From positions 248,001-312,000 of the forward strand of contig NZ_JANHAV010000002.1 in the NCBI RefSeq assembly GCF_024464655.1: a stretch of 64,000 nucleotides of DNA, read 5' to 3'. Shown one piece after another: positions 44,608 to 54,920 of the stretch; within the stretch, counting starts at the first letter, position 1, and each line of letters opens with the position of its first letter. The notes under the pieces are model-generated. The model saw only the letters and a program-made list of their open reading frames with translations. It was not told the DNA's origin and made no database searches. This DNA comes from Halobellus inordinatus (GTDB lineage: Archaea; Halobacteriota; Halobacteria; Halobacteriales; Haloferacaceae). The position numbers and the translations under genes were made by a program.

Positions 44608-45729
44608 ATGGACGTTCGTGAGGGCGATGTCGAGCTTTCGGTCCCCGACGCCCGCGACGGCGCGTCGGAGGGTGCGGGCGACGGCGTGTTCTACAACCCG
44701 ACGCAGGAACTCAACCGCGACGTGACGGTGGCGACGCTGCGGGCGTACCGCGAGCGCGAACCGCGCCTCACCTCGTATCTCGACGCGATGGCGGCCAGCG
44801 GGGTCCGGGGCGTCCGCGCCGCCGCCGAGGGACTCGACGTCACGTGCGTCGACGTCGACGCCGACGCGGTCGCACTCGCACGCGAGAACCTCGCGCGTAA
44901 CGACCTCGACGGCGACGTGGTCGAACGCGACGTCAACGCGCTCCTCCACGAATCCGTGTTCGACGTCGTCGATCTCGATCCGTTCGGCACGCCGATCCCC
45001 TTCGTCGACGCCGCGTTCGCGAACACGCGCAACCTGGTCTGCGTCACCGCCACGGACACCGCGCCGCTGTGCGGCGCCCACCAGCGCTCTGGCATCCGCA
45101 AGTACGCGACGCTCCCGCAGAACACCGACTACCACCCCGAGATGGGGCTTCGCGTTCTCCTCTCCGCGCTCGTCCGCACCGCCGCGCGGTACGACAAGGC
45201 CGCGGTGCCGATCCTCTCGCACGTCACGCGCCACTACGCCCGCGTGTACCTCGAACTCGACGCCCGCGCCACGCAGGCCGACGCACTCATCGATCAACTG
45301 GGCTACGTCCACCACTGCGAGGACTGCCTCCACCGAACTCACGAGTTCGGCCTGATCGCGCACCCGCCCGAGACCTGTGCCGCCTGCGGTGGCGACCGCC
45401 TGCTCACCGCCGGGCCGCTCTACCTCGGGCCGATCTGCGAACCCGACTTCGTCCGTGCGGTCCGCGAGCACGTGACCGAGGAGATGGGCGAGGCGGCGCG
45501 CGCTCGGCGGATGCTAGACACCGTCGCGGGCGAACTCGACACGCCGACGCACTACGACCAGCACCGCCTCTGCAAGCAGTGGAGCCGCTCTGCACCAGCG
45601 ATGGACGACTTCCTCGCGGACCTCCGGGACGCCGGGTTCGAGGCGACGCCCGCCCACTACTCTGGCACGTCGTTCAAGACCGATGCGACGGTCCAAGAGA
45701 TTCGCGACGCGACGGTCGACGCCGAGTAG
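44608..45729 (+). CDS. trm1: tRNA (guanine26-N2)-dimethyltransferase Trm1
   Basis: A 373-residue protein. [22 protein letters not shown] opens the family. The SAM-binding domain includes [10 protein letters not shown] and [18 protein letters not shown]; a zinc-binding cluster [39 protein letters not shown] follows. The C-terminal SGTSFKTDA is also typical. It makes N2,N2-dimethylguanosine at tRNA position 26. Confidence 0.95.
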   Translation: MDVREGDVELSVPDARDGASEGAGDGVFYNPTQELNRDVTVATLRAYREREPRLTSYLDAMAASGVRGVRAAAEGLDVTCVDVDADAVALARENLARNDLDGDVVERDVNALLHESVFDVVDLDPFGTPIPFVDAAFANTRNLVCVTATDTAPLCGAHQRSGIRKYATLPQNTDYHPEMGLRVLLSALVRTAARYDKAAVPILSHVTRHYARVYLELDARATQADALIDQLGYVHHCEDCLHRTHEFGLIAHPPETCAACGGDRLLTAGPLYLGPICEPDFVRAVREHVTEEMGEAARARRMLDTVAGELDTPTHYDQHRLCKQWSRSAPAMDDFLADLRDAGFEATPAHYSGTSFKTDATVQEIRDATVDAE

Positions 45730-45780
45730 TCGCCGCTCGAACGCATCGCTCGGGCCGCTCCGGTTCGCACACCGGGCCCG

Positions 45781-47226
45781 ATGACCTCCGCGACGCACGC
45801 CGATCTACCACCTACACTCTTGTGTCAGTCCGGCGAACAGACTCCTGTGAGCGTCCGGACTCGTGACCCACTCGTCGCAACGCGTGCGATCGTCGATACC
45901 GTCCGTGAGCGGGAGGTGACGTTCCTCGCAGCGAGTATCTCCTATTACGTGCTCGTTTCGCTCGTCCCGCTTCTTACGCTCGCTGTCGTCCTCGCGACCG
46001 TCATCGGCGGGGCGGAACTCGCAGACCAGATCCGGACGATCGCCCAGCAGTATCTGCTCCCGTCGGGGGCCGACCTCGTGGAGAACGCGCTCGCAGACCG
46101 TACCGGACAGGGCACCCTCTCGATCGTGAGCCTCCTCGTCACGGTCTGGGGCGCGCTGAAACTGTTCCGCGGCATCGACGTCGCGTTCTCTCGGGTCTAC
46201 GGCTACCCGACCAGTTCGATGGTCGACCAGATTCGCGATGGCCTCTTGACCCTCCTCTCGCTCGGCGGGGCGACCATCGGAGTCGCCGTCGCTGCGACCG
46301 TCATCGCCATCGTCGACGTGCCGTTCGTCGGGATCGTGAGCCCGCTCGTCCTCCTGGCGTTTCTCGTCGTGGCGTTCGTCCCGCTGTACGCGCTCATCCC
46401 CGACGTCCCGATCACGCTCCGACAGGCACTCCCGGGAGCGCTGTTCGCAGGCGTCGGCTGGGCTATTCTCGGCGTCGTCTTCGGCTTTTACGCGCAACTG
46501 TCAAGCGGGGTCGCGGGCGCGCTCGGAGCGGTGTTGTTACTCGTCACTTGGTTTTACTTCTCGGGCATTCTCGTGCTCACCGGCGCGGTGGTCAACGCCG
46601 TCCTCGCAGGGGAGGTCGACGCCGCAGACCGAGAGACTGCGGAGTCGGACGGCGACGCCGACGAGCGAGACCGGCAGGTACAACACCCGCGGGGCCGACG
46701 TGACGAGCGGACGATGAGTGCGGACGACGCGACGACACCCGACGACGACGCCGCGGAGGATGCGACGACGCCCGAGGAGGACGTGGAGGGCGCCGCGAGC
46801 GCCGGCAGCGGACCACGTGGGGGCGACGACACCGACGTCGAACCCCGCGGCGCGCCCGACATCGAGGACCTCGATCGCCGCATCGAGGAACTGCGCGCCG
46901 ACCTCGACACGTTCGAGGAGGACGTCCAGTCGCGCACGGTCGAGCGCCCCGACGTCGAATCCGAGATGCGCCGCTACGTTCGCGGGCGACTCCGCCGGGG
47001 GAAAGCCCGCGGCTGGGGGCCGTATCTCGTCTTGCTGTACGGGACGGCGGCGACGATCGGTGCGTTCTATCTGCTCGACGACGACCTGCTCGCGGTGGTC
47101 GCGATGCTCGTCATCTACCTCTCGACGCTGGGACTCTACGCCCTCTTCGTGATCTTCGGCGTCGGACTGAACGCGCTCGGCGTGCCCGGGCGGCTCGTCG
47201 ACTGGGTTCGCGATCGGCGCTCCTGA
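45781..47226 (+). CDS. YihY/BrkB-family inner membrane protein with acidic cytoplasmic region
   Basis: A protein of up to 481 residues. The YihY/UPF0761 core spans VREREVTFLAASISYYVLVSLVPLLTLAVVLA to GAVLLLVTWFYFSGILVLTGAVVNAV, with six membrane segments and the conserved WG.LKLFRGIDVAFSRVYG. After that come about 120 acidic low-complexity residues and a further pair of membrane helices near the end (YLVLLYGTAATIGAFYLL and LVIYLSTLGLYALFVIFGV). The ATG at 45781 or a GTG at 45847 (VSVRTRDPLVATRAIVD) may be the start; the GTG fits the family better. Confidence 0.85.
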   Translation: MTSATHADLPPTLLCQSGEQTPVSVRTRDPLVATRAIVDTVREREVTFLAASISYYVLVSLVPLLTLAVVLATVIGGAELADQIRTIAQQYLLPSGADLVENALADRTGQGTLSIVSLLVTVWGALKLFRGIDVAFSRVYGYPTSSMVDQIRDGLLTLLSLGGATIGVAVAATVIAIVDVPFVGIVSPLVLLAFLVVAFVPLYALIPDVPITLRQALPGALFAGVGWAILGVVFGFYAQLSSGVAGALGAVLLLVTWFYFSGILVLTGAVVNAVLAGEVDAADRETAESDGDADERDRQVQHPRGRRDERTMSADDATTPDDDAAEDATTPEEDVEGAASAGSGPRGGDDTDVEPRGAPDIEDLDRRIEELRADLDTFEEDVQSRTVERPDVESEMRRYVRGRLRRGKARGWGPYLVLLYGTAATIGAFYLLDDDLLAVVAMLVIYLSTLGLYALFVIFGVGLNALGVPGRLVDWVRDRRS

Positions 47227-47404
47227 ACGGGCCAGTCCGCGATATCCCGCGACGTGCGCCGTCCGCGCTCACTTCACACTCGCCACGTTCGATCCCGCCG
47301 CGTTCGATCGCTGCGTCCCGCTTTTCTGCCCTGCTGTTCCCTCGAAAGCGGTGACAGCGACGAACCCGACGATATTTGTCGTTCGCGCAGTGAGAGACGC
47401 ACCG

Positions 47405-48301
47405 ATGACCCCGACCACGACGCCGCTCGCCACGCGCGGTATCGGCGAAGTCGCGTTCGCCGAGTCGCTCCCGGACGCCATCGTCGCGGTGTTCTGGGCG
47501 CTCACGCACCTCGGAAATCCCTATCTCCTGCTCGCGTGCGTCGCCCTCGCGTACCTCCTCGGCGACCGCGTCGGCATCCCGCGCCGCGGGGCCGCGTTCG
47601 CTCTCGCGCTTGGCCTCTGTGCGATCGGTCTCACGATCGGACTGAAACACTTCTTCGGCCTCCCGCGCCCGCCGATCTCGTATCGCGACGGACTCGGCTT
47701 TCCCAGCGGGCACGCGCTCGGCTCGACGATGTTCTGGGGCGGCGTCGCCGTGCTCGCGACGTGGGGGCGCTGGCGACAGCGACTCACCGTCGCGGGGGTC
47801 GTCGTCGGCGCCGTCGCCCTCTCGCGCGTGCTGATCGGCGTCCACTACCTCGCGGACGTCGTCGCCGGCGTCGCCATCGGGGTAGCGTTCCTCGCAGCGG
47901 CCTTTGCGCTCGGACCCGGATTCTCGCCGAAGTCACCGAGCGGTGCGCTCGCGACGCCCGAACACCGCCACGTCACCGCGCTGTTCGTCCTCGCGGTCGC
48001 ACTCGGACTCGCGGGGCTCCTCGTCGCTCCCGGGGAGAGTGAACTGTTCTTGGGCATCGGCACGGCCGCTGGCGGGGTACTGGCGTGGCAGCGCTTCGGC
48101 CGCCGCGCGGCCGCGGTGACTGTCGAACTGTCGACCCGGACGTTCGCCCTCGGCGGCGGCGGACTCCTCGTCGCGCTCGGGGTGATGAGCGGCACCGCGA
48201 AACTGATCGAGAACGGCCCGCTCATCGCCGTCGCCGGGGCGGTCGGCGCCGTCGGACTGCTCGCGCTGCCGCTCGTCGTCGACGCTCGCGACGTGGCTTG
48301 A
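47405..48301 (+). CDS. PAP2-family membrane phosphatase
   Basis: A 298-residue protein with six or more membrane segments. The acid phosphatase triad is present: KHFFGLPRP, GFPSGHALGS and SRVLIGVHYLADVVAG. These enzymes dephosphorylate lipid phosphates; in haloarchaea a role in polyprenyl-phosphate or phospholipid turnover is possible. The start at 47405 is used, as the upstream in-frame ATG at 47351 adds no membrane segment. Gene ends converge with glnA after a purine-rich AAGAACGAAAACGGAAGAA tract. Confidence 0.88.
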   Translation: MTPTTTPLATRGIGEVAFAESLPDAIVAVFWALTHLGNPYLLLACVALAYLLGDRVGIPRRGAAFALALGLCAIGLTIGLKHFFGLPRPPISYRDGLGFPSGHALGSTMFWGGVAVLATWGRWRQRLTVAGVVVGAVALSRVLIGVHYLADVVAGVAIGVAFLAAAFALGPGFSPKSPSGALATPEHRHVTALFVLAVALGLAGLLVAPGESELFLGIGTAAGGVLAWQRFGRRAAAVTVELSTRTFALGGGGLLVALGVMSGTAKLIENGPLIAVAGAVGAVGLLALPLVVDARDVA

Positions 48302-48419
48302 GTCGACATTCGGCCACGAACGGCGCCCGCTCCGCTACGGCGTCGGAGAACGGCAGACGAAAGAACCGAAGAAGGCAAGAACGAAAACGGAAGAACCCGC
48401 AGTCAGGCGTCGGCGTCGC

Positions 48420-49796
48420 TCAGTACTTTTCGAGGTAGCGGTCGAGTTCCCACTGGGAGACGTCGATGCGGAACTCGTCGTACTCCTGGGTCTTCGCCTC
48501 GATGAACTTCTCGGAGACGTGCTCGCCGAGGGCCTCCTTGATGACCTCGTCGTCTTCGAATTCGGCGACGGCCTGACCGAGGTTCGCCGGCAGCGTGTCG
48601 ATACCGTACTCCTCGCGCTTGGCCTCGTCGAACTCGTAGATGTTCTCCCGGACCGGGTCGGGGGCTTCCAGGCCCTTCTCGATGCCTTCGAGACCGGCGT
48701 GGATGATCGCCGCGAAGGCGAGGTAGGGGTTACACGACGGGTCGGGTGAACGCAGTTCGATGCGCGAGGCTGCCGGTACGCGTGCGGCCGGCTTGCGGAT
48801 GAGCGCCGAGCGGTTGCGGTCGGACCACGCGACGTACACCGGCGCTTCGTAGCCGGGGACGAGGCGCTTGTAGCTGTTCACCGTCGGGTCGGCGACGGCC
48901 GTGATCGCCGGGGCGTGTTCGAGGACGCCGGCGAGGAAGGCGTGGGCGGTCTCCGAGAGGTTGAACTCGTCGTCGTCGTCGTGGAAGGCGTTGTTGCCGT
49001 CCTCGTCGAACAGCGAGACGTGGGTGTGCATCCCCGAGCCGTTGATCTTCGGGATCGGCTTGGGCATGAACGTCGCGTGGAGGTCGTGCTGGGCCGCGAT
49101 GGCGCGGACGACCGTCCGGAACGTTCCGACGTTGTCGGCGGTGGTGAGGGCGTCGTCGTACTCGAAGTTGATCTCGTGTTGGCCCTCGGCGACCTCGTGG
49201 TGGCTGGCTTCGATCTCGAAGCCCATCTGTTCGAGGCCGTAGATGATGTCGCGGCGGACGTCGGAGGCGAGGTCCTTCGGCGCGAGGTCGAAGTAGCCGC
49301 CGGCGTCGTTGGTCTTCGTCGTCGCGCGGCCTTCTTCGTCTTCCTCGAAGAGGAAGAACTCCGGCTCGGGGGCGACGTTGACGGTGTAGCCCATCTCCTC
49401 GGCGCGTTCGAGCGTGCGCTTCAGGACGCTCCGCGGGTCGCCCTCGAAGGGCTCGCCCGTCGTGGTATTGATGACGTCACAGATGAGACGCGCCGAGCGG
49501 CCGTCGCGCCACGGGAGGATCGCGAACGTCTCGGGGTCGGGTTTGAGCCGCATGTCGGACTCCTGAATGCGGACGAAGCCCTCGATGCTCGACCCGTCGA
49601 AGTAGATCCCGTCGGTGAAGGCCTTCTCGGCCTGCGTCGCGGGTACGGCGACGTTCTTTACGGTGCCGAGGATGTCGGTGAACTGCAGGCGGAGGAAGTC
49701 GACGTCTTTCTCCTCGATCTCGTCGATGACGTGCTGTGCTTCGGCGGAGAGGCCACCGTCTGCGACGGCGGCACCGGATTCATTTTGGTCCGTCAT
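48420..49796 (-). CDS. glnA: Glutamine synthetase type I
   Basis: A 458-residue [13 protein letters not shown], the metal/ATP region [73 protein letters not shown] and [16 protein letters not shown] are all present. It assimilates ammonium. The tail lacks an adenylylated tyrosine region, consistent with regulation by PII-type proteins or feedback instead. A CTTTATACT box at 49828-49836 (minus strand) is about 35 bp upstream. Divergent from the lrp gene. Confidence 0.97.
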   Translation of the reverse strand: MTDQNESGAAVADGGLSAEAQHVIDEIEEKDVDFLRLQFTDILGTVKNVAVPATQAEKAFTDGIYFDGSSIEGFVRIQESDMRLKPDPETFAILPWRDGRSARLICDVINTTTGEPFEGDPRSVLKRTLERAEEMGYTVNVAPEPEFFLFEEDEEGRATTKTNDAGGYFDLAPKDLASDVRRDIIYGLEQMGFEIEASHHEVAEGQHEINFEYDDALTTADNVGTFRTVVRAIAAQHDLHATFMPKPIPKINGSGMHTHVSLFDEDGNNAFHDDDDEFNLSETAHAFLAGVLEHAPAITAVADPTVNSYKRLVPGYEAPVYVAWSDRNRSALIRKPAARVPAASRIELRSPDPSCNPYLAFAAIIHAGLEGIEKGLEAPDPVRENIYEFDEAKREEYGIDTLPANLGQAVAEFEDDEVIKEALGEHVSEKFIEAKTQEYDEFRIDVSQWELDRYLEKY

Positions 49797-49867
49797 GTCC
49801 TGGACAATCGAATCCGAACACTCCCAGTATAAAGACGTTATCGCTTAGTGCAAATGCCCGCAGTCGC

Positions 49868-49882
49868 TATCCTAATTGGATA
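49868..49882. promoter_or_regulatory. Inverted repeat between glnA and lrp, possible Lrp operator
   Basis: TATCC-TAATT-GGATA, a 5-bp inverted repeat with AT-rich centre, lies in the 126-bp region shared by divergent glnA and lrp. Size and symmetry resemble Lrp/AsnC binding sites, and Lrp-type proteins commonly control the neighbouring glnA in haloarchaea. No binding evidence exists here. Confidence 0.45.
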
Positions 49883-49922
49883 TTCGTAAAATTCTAATGT
49901 ACCCAGACGCATCGTGAGTGTA

Positions 49923-50381
49923 ATGACGTACGAAAACCTGGATGCAAAACTGATCAACGCATTACTTGGCGACGGACGCGCGAGTCTTCGGAGCCTCGCC
50001 GAGGAACTCGACGTCTCGGTCACGACAGTGTCGAACCACCTCCGCGACCTCGAAGATCAGGGCGTGATCGAGGGCTACACCCCCCGTGTCAACTACGACG
50101 CACTCGGCTACGACGTCACGGCGATCATCCAACTGAAGGTCGAAGGGAGCGCGCTCCCCGAGATCACGGATCGACTCCGCGGCCACAAACAGATGACCAC
50201 CGTCTACGAGGTGACGGGCGATTACGACGTCATCGCGGTCGGCAAATTCGAGGACACAGACGGGATGAACGCACAGATCAAAGAACTCCTCACCGACGCG
50301 GACATCCGCGAGTCGAACACGAGCGTCGTCCTCAACGCCGTCGTCGAAAACGAGCAGTTCGACCTCGACGTCGACGAGTAA
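49923..50381 (+). CDS. lrp: Lrp/AsnC-family transcriptional regulator
   Basis: A 152-residue regulator. The N-terminus [47 protein letters not shown] is the HTH, and [53 protein letters not shown] is the RAM ligand-binding domain. It should form octamers or dimers that sense an amino acid such as glutamine or glutamate. ATG at 49923 is used; a GTG at 49914 is possible. It is divergent from glnA and likely controls it. Confidence 0.93.
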   Translation: MTYENLDAKLINALLGDGRASLRSLAEELDVSVTTVSNHLRDLEDQGVIEGYTPRVNYDALGYDVTAIIQLKVEGSALPEITDRLRGHKQMTTVYEVTGDYDVIAVGKFEDTDGMNAQIKELLTDADIRESNTSVVLNAVVENEQFDLDVDE

Positions 50382-50461
50382 TCTCGGATTCCGGAGTCGC
50401 GACGATCGGACGTTCAGCTGGTCGATCCTGTTCCGCTTGCCCTCCCCTCTGAGGGCGGCGG

Positions 50462-51376
50462 TCAGTCGTCCGCAAGTACGTCGTCTTCGGCGTGAGCGCG
50501 CACCCAGAGTTGCCCGATGCGCGAGAGCCGCGTCCGGTAGGACTTCCCGTGTTCTTCCTGTTCGATGTAGCCCTTCCCGCCCGGCCCCAGCCGGTCGACG
50601 TTGTAGATGACTTTCGAGCGGAAGGAGTCGGTGTACTCCTCGTTCATATCGCGCGCCAGCGTCTCTGCGAGTTCCGACACGGAGTCGAACTCGCCGTACT
50701 CGCCGAGTTCGAAGAGAATGACCTCCTCGAACGGTTTGACGTTCCGGAACGAGGCGACCGGGAGTTCGACGATGTGGCTGTCGCCGATGCGCTTCGCGCC
50801 GATGGTCGTCCCGCGCTCGTCGAACTCGTCGAGGAGGTCGGTCGCCGACTCGTAGCGCTCGCGGACCCGGTCGTCGTCGACGTCGACTCCTGCGAGGACC
50901 TCACCCAACAGGTCTTTCGCGGCGCGGACCTCCTCGGCCAGTTCGGTTTCGAGGTACTTCTCCGGGGCCGTGTAGTAGGTGTGAATCCGCTCGCGGTCCT
51001 CTTGGCGCTCGACCATAATCGAGTGGGCGGCGGTGGCGAACGCGAACGAGACGGGGCGGGGCATCGCCGAGACGTTCACCCACACCTCCGAGTCGTCGGC
51101 GGCGTCGAGTTCGGCGTTGATGAGATCGTAGGCCTGCTCGAACGCGGCGTCGTAGTCGTAGACGTCGGCGACGACGACGCGCTCCGTATCGGCGCCCAGG
51201 AGGTTCTGGAAGTCCTTCTCTAACTTCCCCGAGAGGTTCCGAGAGTACTCGACGTTCGACTCGCTGCCGACTGCGCCCTCGAGAAGAATCACCCGGTCGA
51301 CGTCCTGCTGGTCCCGGATGAGCGGGGCGATCAGCCGGTCGTAGTCGAAGCCGACCGGCACGATGTGGGTCTGCAT
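50462..51376 (-). CDS. CARF-like domain plus winged-helix regulator (DUF6293, HFX_2341-like)
   Basis: A 304-residue protein. QTHIVPVGFDYDRLIAPLIRDQQDVDRVILLEG and VVVADVYDYDAAFEQAYDLINAEL with VWVNVSAMPRPVSFAFATAAHS resemble the Rossmann-like CARF domain of Csa3-type CRISPR regulators. The end LPVASFRNVKPFEEVILFELGEYGEFDSVSELAETL..VIYNVDRLGPGGKGYIEQEEHGKSYRTRLSRIGQLW is a winged helix. There is no CRISPR locus in the window. Start at 51376; the longer frame upstream overlaps the next gene. Confidence 0.82.
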   Translation of the reverse strand: MQTHIVPVGFDYDRLIAPLIRDQQDVDRVILLEGAVGSESNVEYSRNLSGKLEKDFQNLLGADTERVVVADVYDYDAAFEQAYDLINAELDAADDSEVWVNVSAMPRPVSFAFATAAHSIMVERQEDRERIHTYYTAPEKYLETELAEEVRAAKDLLGEVLAGVDVDDDRVRERYESATDLLDEFDERGTTIGAKRIGDSHIVELPVASFRNVKPFEEVILFELGEYGEFDSVSELAETLARDMNEEYTDSFRSKVIYNVDRLGPGGKGYIEQEEHGKSYRTRLSRIGQLWVRAHAEDDVLADD

Positions 51377-51413
51377 ACGCCGTCGTAGGAGCGACCGGAT
51401 CTTAAACCGACCG

Positions 51414-51815
51414 TCACCTGTTCGGGTCGCAGTCGAGACGTTCGACCCCGTGAACGTAGCTGAGCCCGACGGACGCCAGGGCGAGCGTCCCGACGCCGTC
51501 GCCGACCGAGATCGAGCCGAAGACGACGCCGACCTGCGGGCCCGAGACTCCGAGCAGACCGGGGAGCGCCACTGCGAGCGCGCCGATGGCGAGCGCGAGA
51601 TCGCCGGCCCCGGCGAAGACGTACCAGGGGACCGACCACGACCCGATCCGGACCCGCTCGCGACGCCCCGCGACGACGAACGCGACGCCGGCACAGGCGG
51701 TGCAGGCGACGAAGACGCCCATCGGCACGTCGATAGCTGGGCCGCCGACGACGAGCACACCGCCGACGACGAGGACCAACCCGGTGCCGAGGAGGGTCAA
51801 CAGGGCGCGGGGCAT
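51414..51815 (-). CDS. Small four-helix membrane protein
   Basis: A 133-residue protein with four hydrophobic segments (about 5-25, 30-50, 65-90, 98-118) and very few charges except near the C-terminus, VHGVERLDCDPNR. No family is recognised. It is on the same strand as, and 37 bp upstream of, the CARF-like regulator, so the two may be co-expressed. Confidence 0.7.
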   Translation of the reverse strand: MPRALLTLLGTGLVLVVGGVLVVGGPAIDVPMGVFVACTACAGVAFVVAGRRERVRIGSWSVPWYVFAGAGDLALAIGALAVALPGLLGVSGPQVGVVFGSISVGDGVGTLALASVGLSYVHGVERLDCDPNR

Positions 51816-51896
51816 ACGTAGCCCATCTCACGCGGCACAAAAATGCGTATCGGCGGTAGAGAGGCTCTAATATCCCGTTACTGCCGTAATGCGTGA

Positions 51897-52505
51897 CTAC
51901 CGGCGTGTGCGTCTCACGGCCGCGAGCACATCGTCGGTGCTCGCCACGTCGGCGAACTCACGGTACAGATGCGTCAGCGCCGTGCGGTGGATCTCCGCGG
52001 CAGCGTAGTGCGTCCCGTCGGGTGCCTCGCGCTCGAACGTCGCCGTCGCGTCCGAGACGACGATGGGGTCGAACCCGAGGTTCTCGGCCAGCCGCGTCGT
52101 CGTCGAGACGCAGTGGTCGGTCGTGAGCCCGACGATGACGACCGTCTCACAGCCGCGTTCGCGGAGCCACTCCTCCAGGTCGGTCCCGACGAACGCGGCG
52201 TTCACGCGCTTTGTCATCACGGTTTCACCGCTCTCGGGCGCGGTTTCGGGCTTCCACGCGAAGCCGGGAGCGTCGCCGCGAAGTGGCGATTCGGACTCCG
52301 TGGAGTCGTGCCGGACGTGGACCACTGGCAGGTCCGCGGCGCGCCAGGCGTCGAGAAGCGTCGCAGCGTTCGCCTCGGCGTCGGGGTTGTTGCGGTCGCC
52401 CCACACCGGGTCGTCGAATCCGGTCTGGAGGTCGACGAGGAGCAGTGCAGGCCGGTCACCGAGCGCGAGCGCGTCGGCAGTCTCCACTGGTGTGTCGGTC
52501 GTCAT
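51897..52505 (-). CDS. Isochorismatase-like cysteine hydrolase
   Basis: A 202-residue hydrolase. [22 protein letters not shown] supplies the catalytic aspartate, [18 protein letters not shown] the lysine and [24 protein letters not shown] the nucleophilic cysteine. Family members hydrolyse isochorismate, nicotinamide or N-carbamoyl compounds; the substrate here is not evident. Confidence 0.9.
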   Translation of the reverse strand: MTTDTPVETADALALGDRPALLLVDLQTGFDDPVWGDRNNPDAEANAATLLDAWRAADLPVVHVRHDSTESESPLRGDAPGFAWKPETAPESGETVMTKRVNAAFVGTDLEEWLRERGCETVVIVGLTTDHCVSTTTRLAENLGFDPIVVSDATATFEREAPDGTHYAAAEIHRTALTHLYREFADVASTDDVLAAVRRTRR

Positions 52506-52514
52506 CGACGGATT

Positions 52515-53327
52515 TCAGTCGTCCGCCGGTGTCGGCCGCGACCGGGGATCGGCGGCCTTCGGGTGTTCGCGCGTCACTTCGATCGGGCACTCGTCGGGTG
52601 ACTGCTCGGGATCCTCTCGGAACAGATACTGGGTCCACTCGCGGTCGCCCTCGACGCCCCAGTCGCCGAGGTCCGCGTGGGGGCAGACGCCGTCGTACTC
52701 CTCCAGGCGACCCTGGATCTGCTCGCGAGCGCGCTGGCCCGCCTCGGTGTCGTGCGTGATCCCCTCGAAGAGCGTCCGCGGCTGGAAGGTGATCTCCAGT
52801 CCGATCGGGCAGTACCGGCTCTTGCGGTCGTCGTAGAAGGGGGCGCGACAGGTCGGGAACATCGACTCGCCGCCGAAGGAGAACTCCCAGTGGGGATCGT
52901 CGGGGTCAGTGGGAATGTCTTCGGGCCACGGTTCCGGATCGTGGACGTGGAGGAACTGGAGGAGATGCCACAGCGTCTCGTGGTAGTCCGCTTCGGTGAA
53001 CCCCCGCTCGGGTGGTTTGAAGAACGTCACGAACGACGCCTGTCCCGGCGCGTCGCGATAGGTGTCGAGGTATTCGAGCAGGGTGTCTCGGAACGACAAG
53101 AGCGCGTCGGGATCAGTCATCGACGGGACCGCGGTGTAGAGCGGTTCGCCGTCGCGCACCGACTGCGCGCCGAAGTGACACGGGAACGACGTCCCGTTCC
53201 GCTCGCCGAGGAGTGCCTCGGTGAACGTCTCGAAGTGGCGCCGAACCCACTCGGGGGTGTCCCCGGATTCGACGCGGGCCGCCAGCGTCTCTTGATCCAT
53301 CAGCGACTGGATGCCCGGCTCGTTCAT
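52515..53327 (-). CDS. YqcI/YcgG-family protein (GntA-like)
   Basis: A 270-residue protein. FPCHFGAQSVRDGEPLYT, ASFVTFFKPPERGFTEADYHETLWHLLQFLHVHDP and WEFSFGGESMFPTCRAPFYDDRKSRYCPIGLEITFQPR are the conserved parts of the YqcI/YcgG family. One characterised member, GntA, is a heme-dependent N-hydroxylase, so the protein may bind heme through the conserved His/Cys residues. It is 9 bp from the isochorismatase-like gene on the same strand. Confidence 0.82.
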   Translation of the reverse strand: MNEPGIQSLMDQETLAARVESGDTPEWVRRHFETFTEALLGERNGTSFPCHFGAQSVRDGEPLYTAVPSMTDPDALLSFRDTLLEYLDTYRDAPGQASFVTFFKPPERGFTEADYHETLWHLLQFLHVHDPEPWPEDIPTDPDDPHWEFSFGGESMFPTCRAPFYDDRKSRYCPIGLEITFQPRTLFEGITHDTEAGQRAREQIQGRLEEYDGVCPHADLGDWGVEGDREWTQYLFREDPEQSPDECPIEVTREHPKAADPRSRPTPADD

Positions 53328-53417
53328 ACTTCAGACTTGGATCGATCGACCAAGAGCGCTTCGCTCCGCGTCAGTTCCCGAGAACGGGCCGACACAGCGT
53401 GACGCTGTCCGATTGCG

Positions 53418-54920
53418 TCAGTCCGCGCGCGAGCCCACAGTGAACGTGTCGGCGCGCTCGTCGGCGTCGGCGGTCGTCAGGAGCGACCCGCCGACGGTGA
53501 GGACGAGCGAGAGAGCCATCCCGTAGAGCGCGAAGTCCCAGGTGAAGTACGTCGCGCCGAAGAGCGTCACGCCGCCGAGCGTGATCGACGGGATGAACAC
53601 GTGCGCGACGTAGTAGAGTTGGGACCCGGCGATCCCGGCGAGCATCCCCTGTCGCGTCGTCTTCGGCCAGTAGAGCGCGACCATCACCGGCAGCGCGAGT
53701 TGTGCGAAGCCGCCGAAAGCAGTGTCGCCGACGGTGATGAGCGTCCCGGGGCGGAACAGGCTGACGACGAACGTCCCGATCGCGAAGGCGGCGACGCCGA
53801 GGCGGGCGACCCACGCCTCGCGCTCTTCGCTCGCGTCCGGATTCACGAACGGGCGGTAGAGATCGCGCGTGAGGTACGACGATCCCGAGAGCAGCATCGA
53901 GTCCGAGGAGGACATCATCGCCGCCATCGCGCCGGCGACGACGAGCGCCGCGAACCACCCGGGCGTGTACGCGTTCAACAACACCGGAACGACGTTCGAA
54001 CCCTCCGGTACCGACACGCCGAGGCCCGCCGCCCAAGTCCCGAGCAGGAACGCCGGCACGAACAGCAGCACGACGAGGATCGGCCACAGCGCGAACGAGC
54101 GCTTCAGGACGCGGGCGTCCTTTGCGACGAAGAAGCGCTGGTTGATCTGCGGGAACATCGTCACGCCGAACGCGATAGTCACGGCGGTCGAGATCATCCA
54201 CTGCGGCGAGTAGAGGCCGCCGCCGAGCGCGAGGAACTCGGGCTTCGTGTCCGCTAGCGACGACGAGACAGTGCCGAGCCCGCCCGCGTTCGTGAGTACC
54301 CAGACGACGGCGATCCAGACGACGGAGAGCATAAACAGCCCCTGGATCGTGTCGGTCCACGCGACGCCGCGGAGTCCGGCGAGGACGACGTAGACGATCA
54401 TAAACAGGGTGATGAGCGCCGCGCCGACCCAGTAGGGGATCGCACCGTTCGTGAGGCCGACGATCGCCTCGCCCGCGCCCATCTGCTGGAGCATCACGTA
54501 GGGAAACAGCCAGAACAGCGAGACGCCGGCGACCAGCGCGCGGAGACGCGTCGATCCGAACCGGTCACCGAGCATCTCGCCGAGCGTGACGTACCCCTGG
54601 AACTTCCCGATCAGCCACTGTCGGTAGCCGATCACGTACCACAGGATAGCGAACAGGATGCCGTCCATCAGCCCCATCACGAGGATCCACTCGGGGCCCG
54701 CCCCGTACGCGAGGTTCGGGCCGCCGAAGAAAGTGAACGCCGACAGCAGCGTCGCGAACGTCGTAAACAGGAGGACGACCGTTCCGATCGAACGGCTCGC
54801 GAGGTAGTAGTCCTCGGCGTCACGACCGGTCAGTCGGTACGCGAAGACGCCGACCGCGAGCGCGACGAGGAGGTACGCGCCGACGACACCGAGTTGGACG
54901 AGCAGTTCCGACTCAGCCAT
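53418..54920 (-). CDS. Sodium:solute symporter family transporter
   Basis: A 500-residue SSS-family protein with about 13 membrane segments. The region TFATLLSAFTFFGGPNLAYGAG and the conserved VLAGLRGVAWTDTIQGLFML are characteristic, as is MMSSSDSMLLSGSSYLTRDLYR. Substrate cannot be assigned. The first 8 bp overlap the DUF3311 gene, so the pair is translated together. Confidence 0.9.
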   Translation of the reverse strand: MAESELLVQLGVVGAYLLVALAVGVFAYRLTGRDAEDYYLASRSIGTVVLLFTTFATLLSAFTFFGGPNLAYGAGPEWILVMGLMDGILFAILWYVIGYRQWLIGKFQGYVTLGEMLGDRFGSTRLRALVAGVSLFWLFPYVMLQQMGAGEAIVGLTNGAIPYWVGAALITLFMIVYVVLAGLRGVAWTDTIQGLFMLSVVWIAVVWVLTNAGGLGTVSSSLADTKPEFLALGGGLYSPQWMISTAVTIAFGVTMFPQINQRFFVAKDARVLKRSFALWPILVVLLFVPAFLLGTWAAGLGVSVPEGSNVVPVLLNAYTPGWFAALVVAGAMAAMMSSSDSMLLSGSSYLTRDLYRPFVNPDASEEREAWVARLGVAAFAIGTFVVSLFRPGTLITVGDTAFGGFAQLALPVMVALYWPKTTRQGMLAGIAGSQLYYVAHVFIPSITLGGVTLFGATYFTWDFALYGMALSLVLTVGGSLLTTADADERADTFTVGSRAD

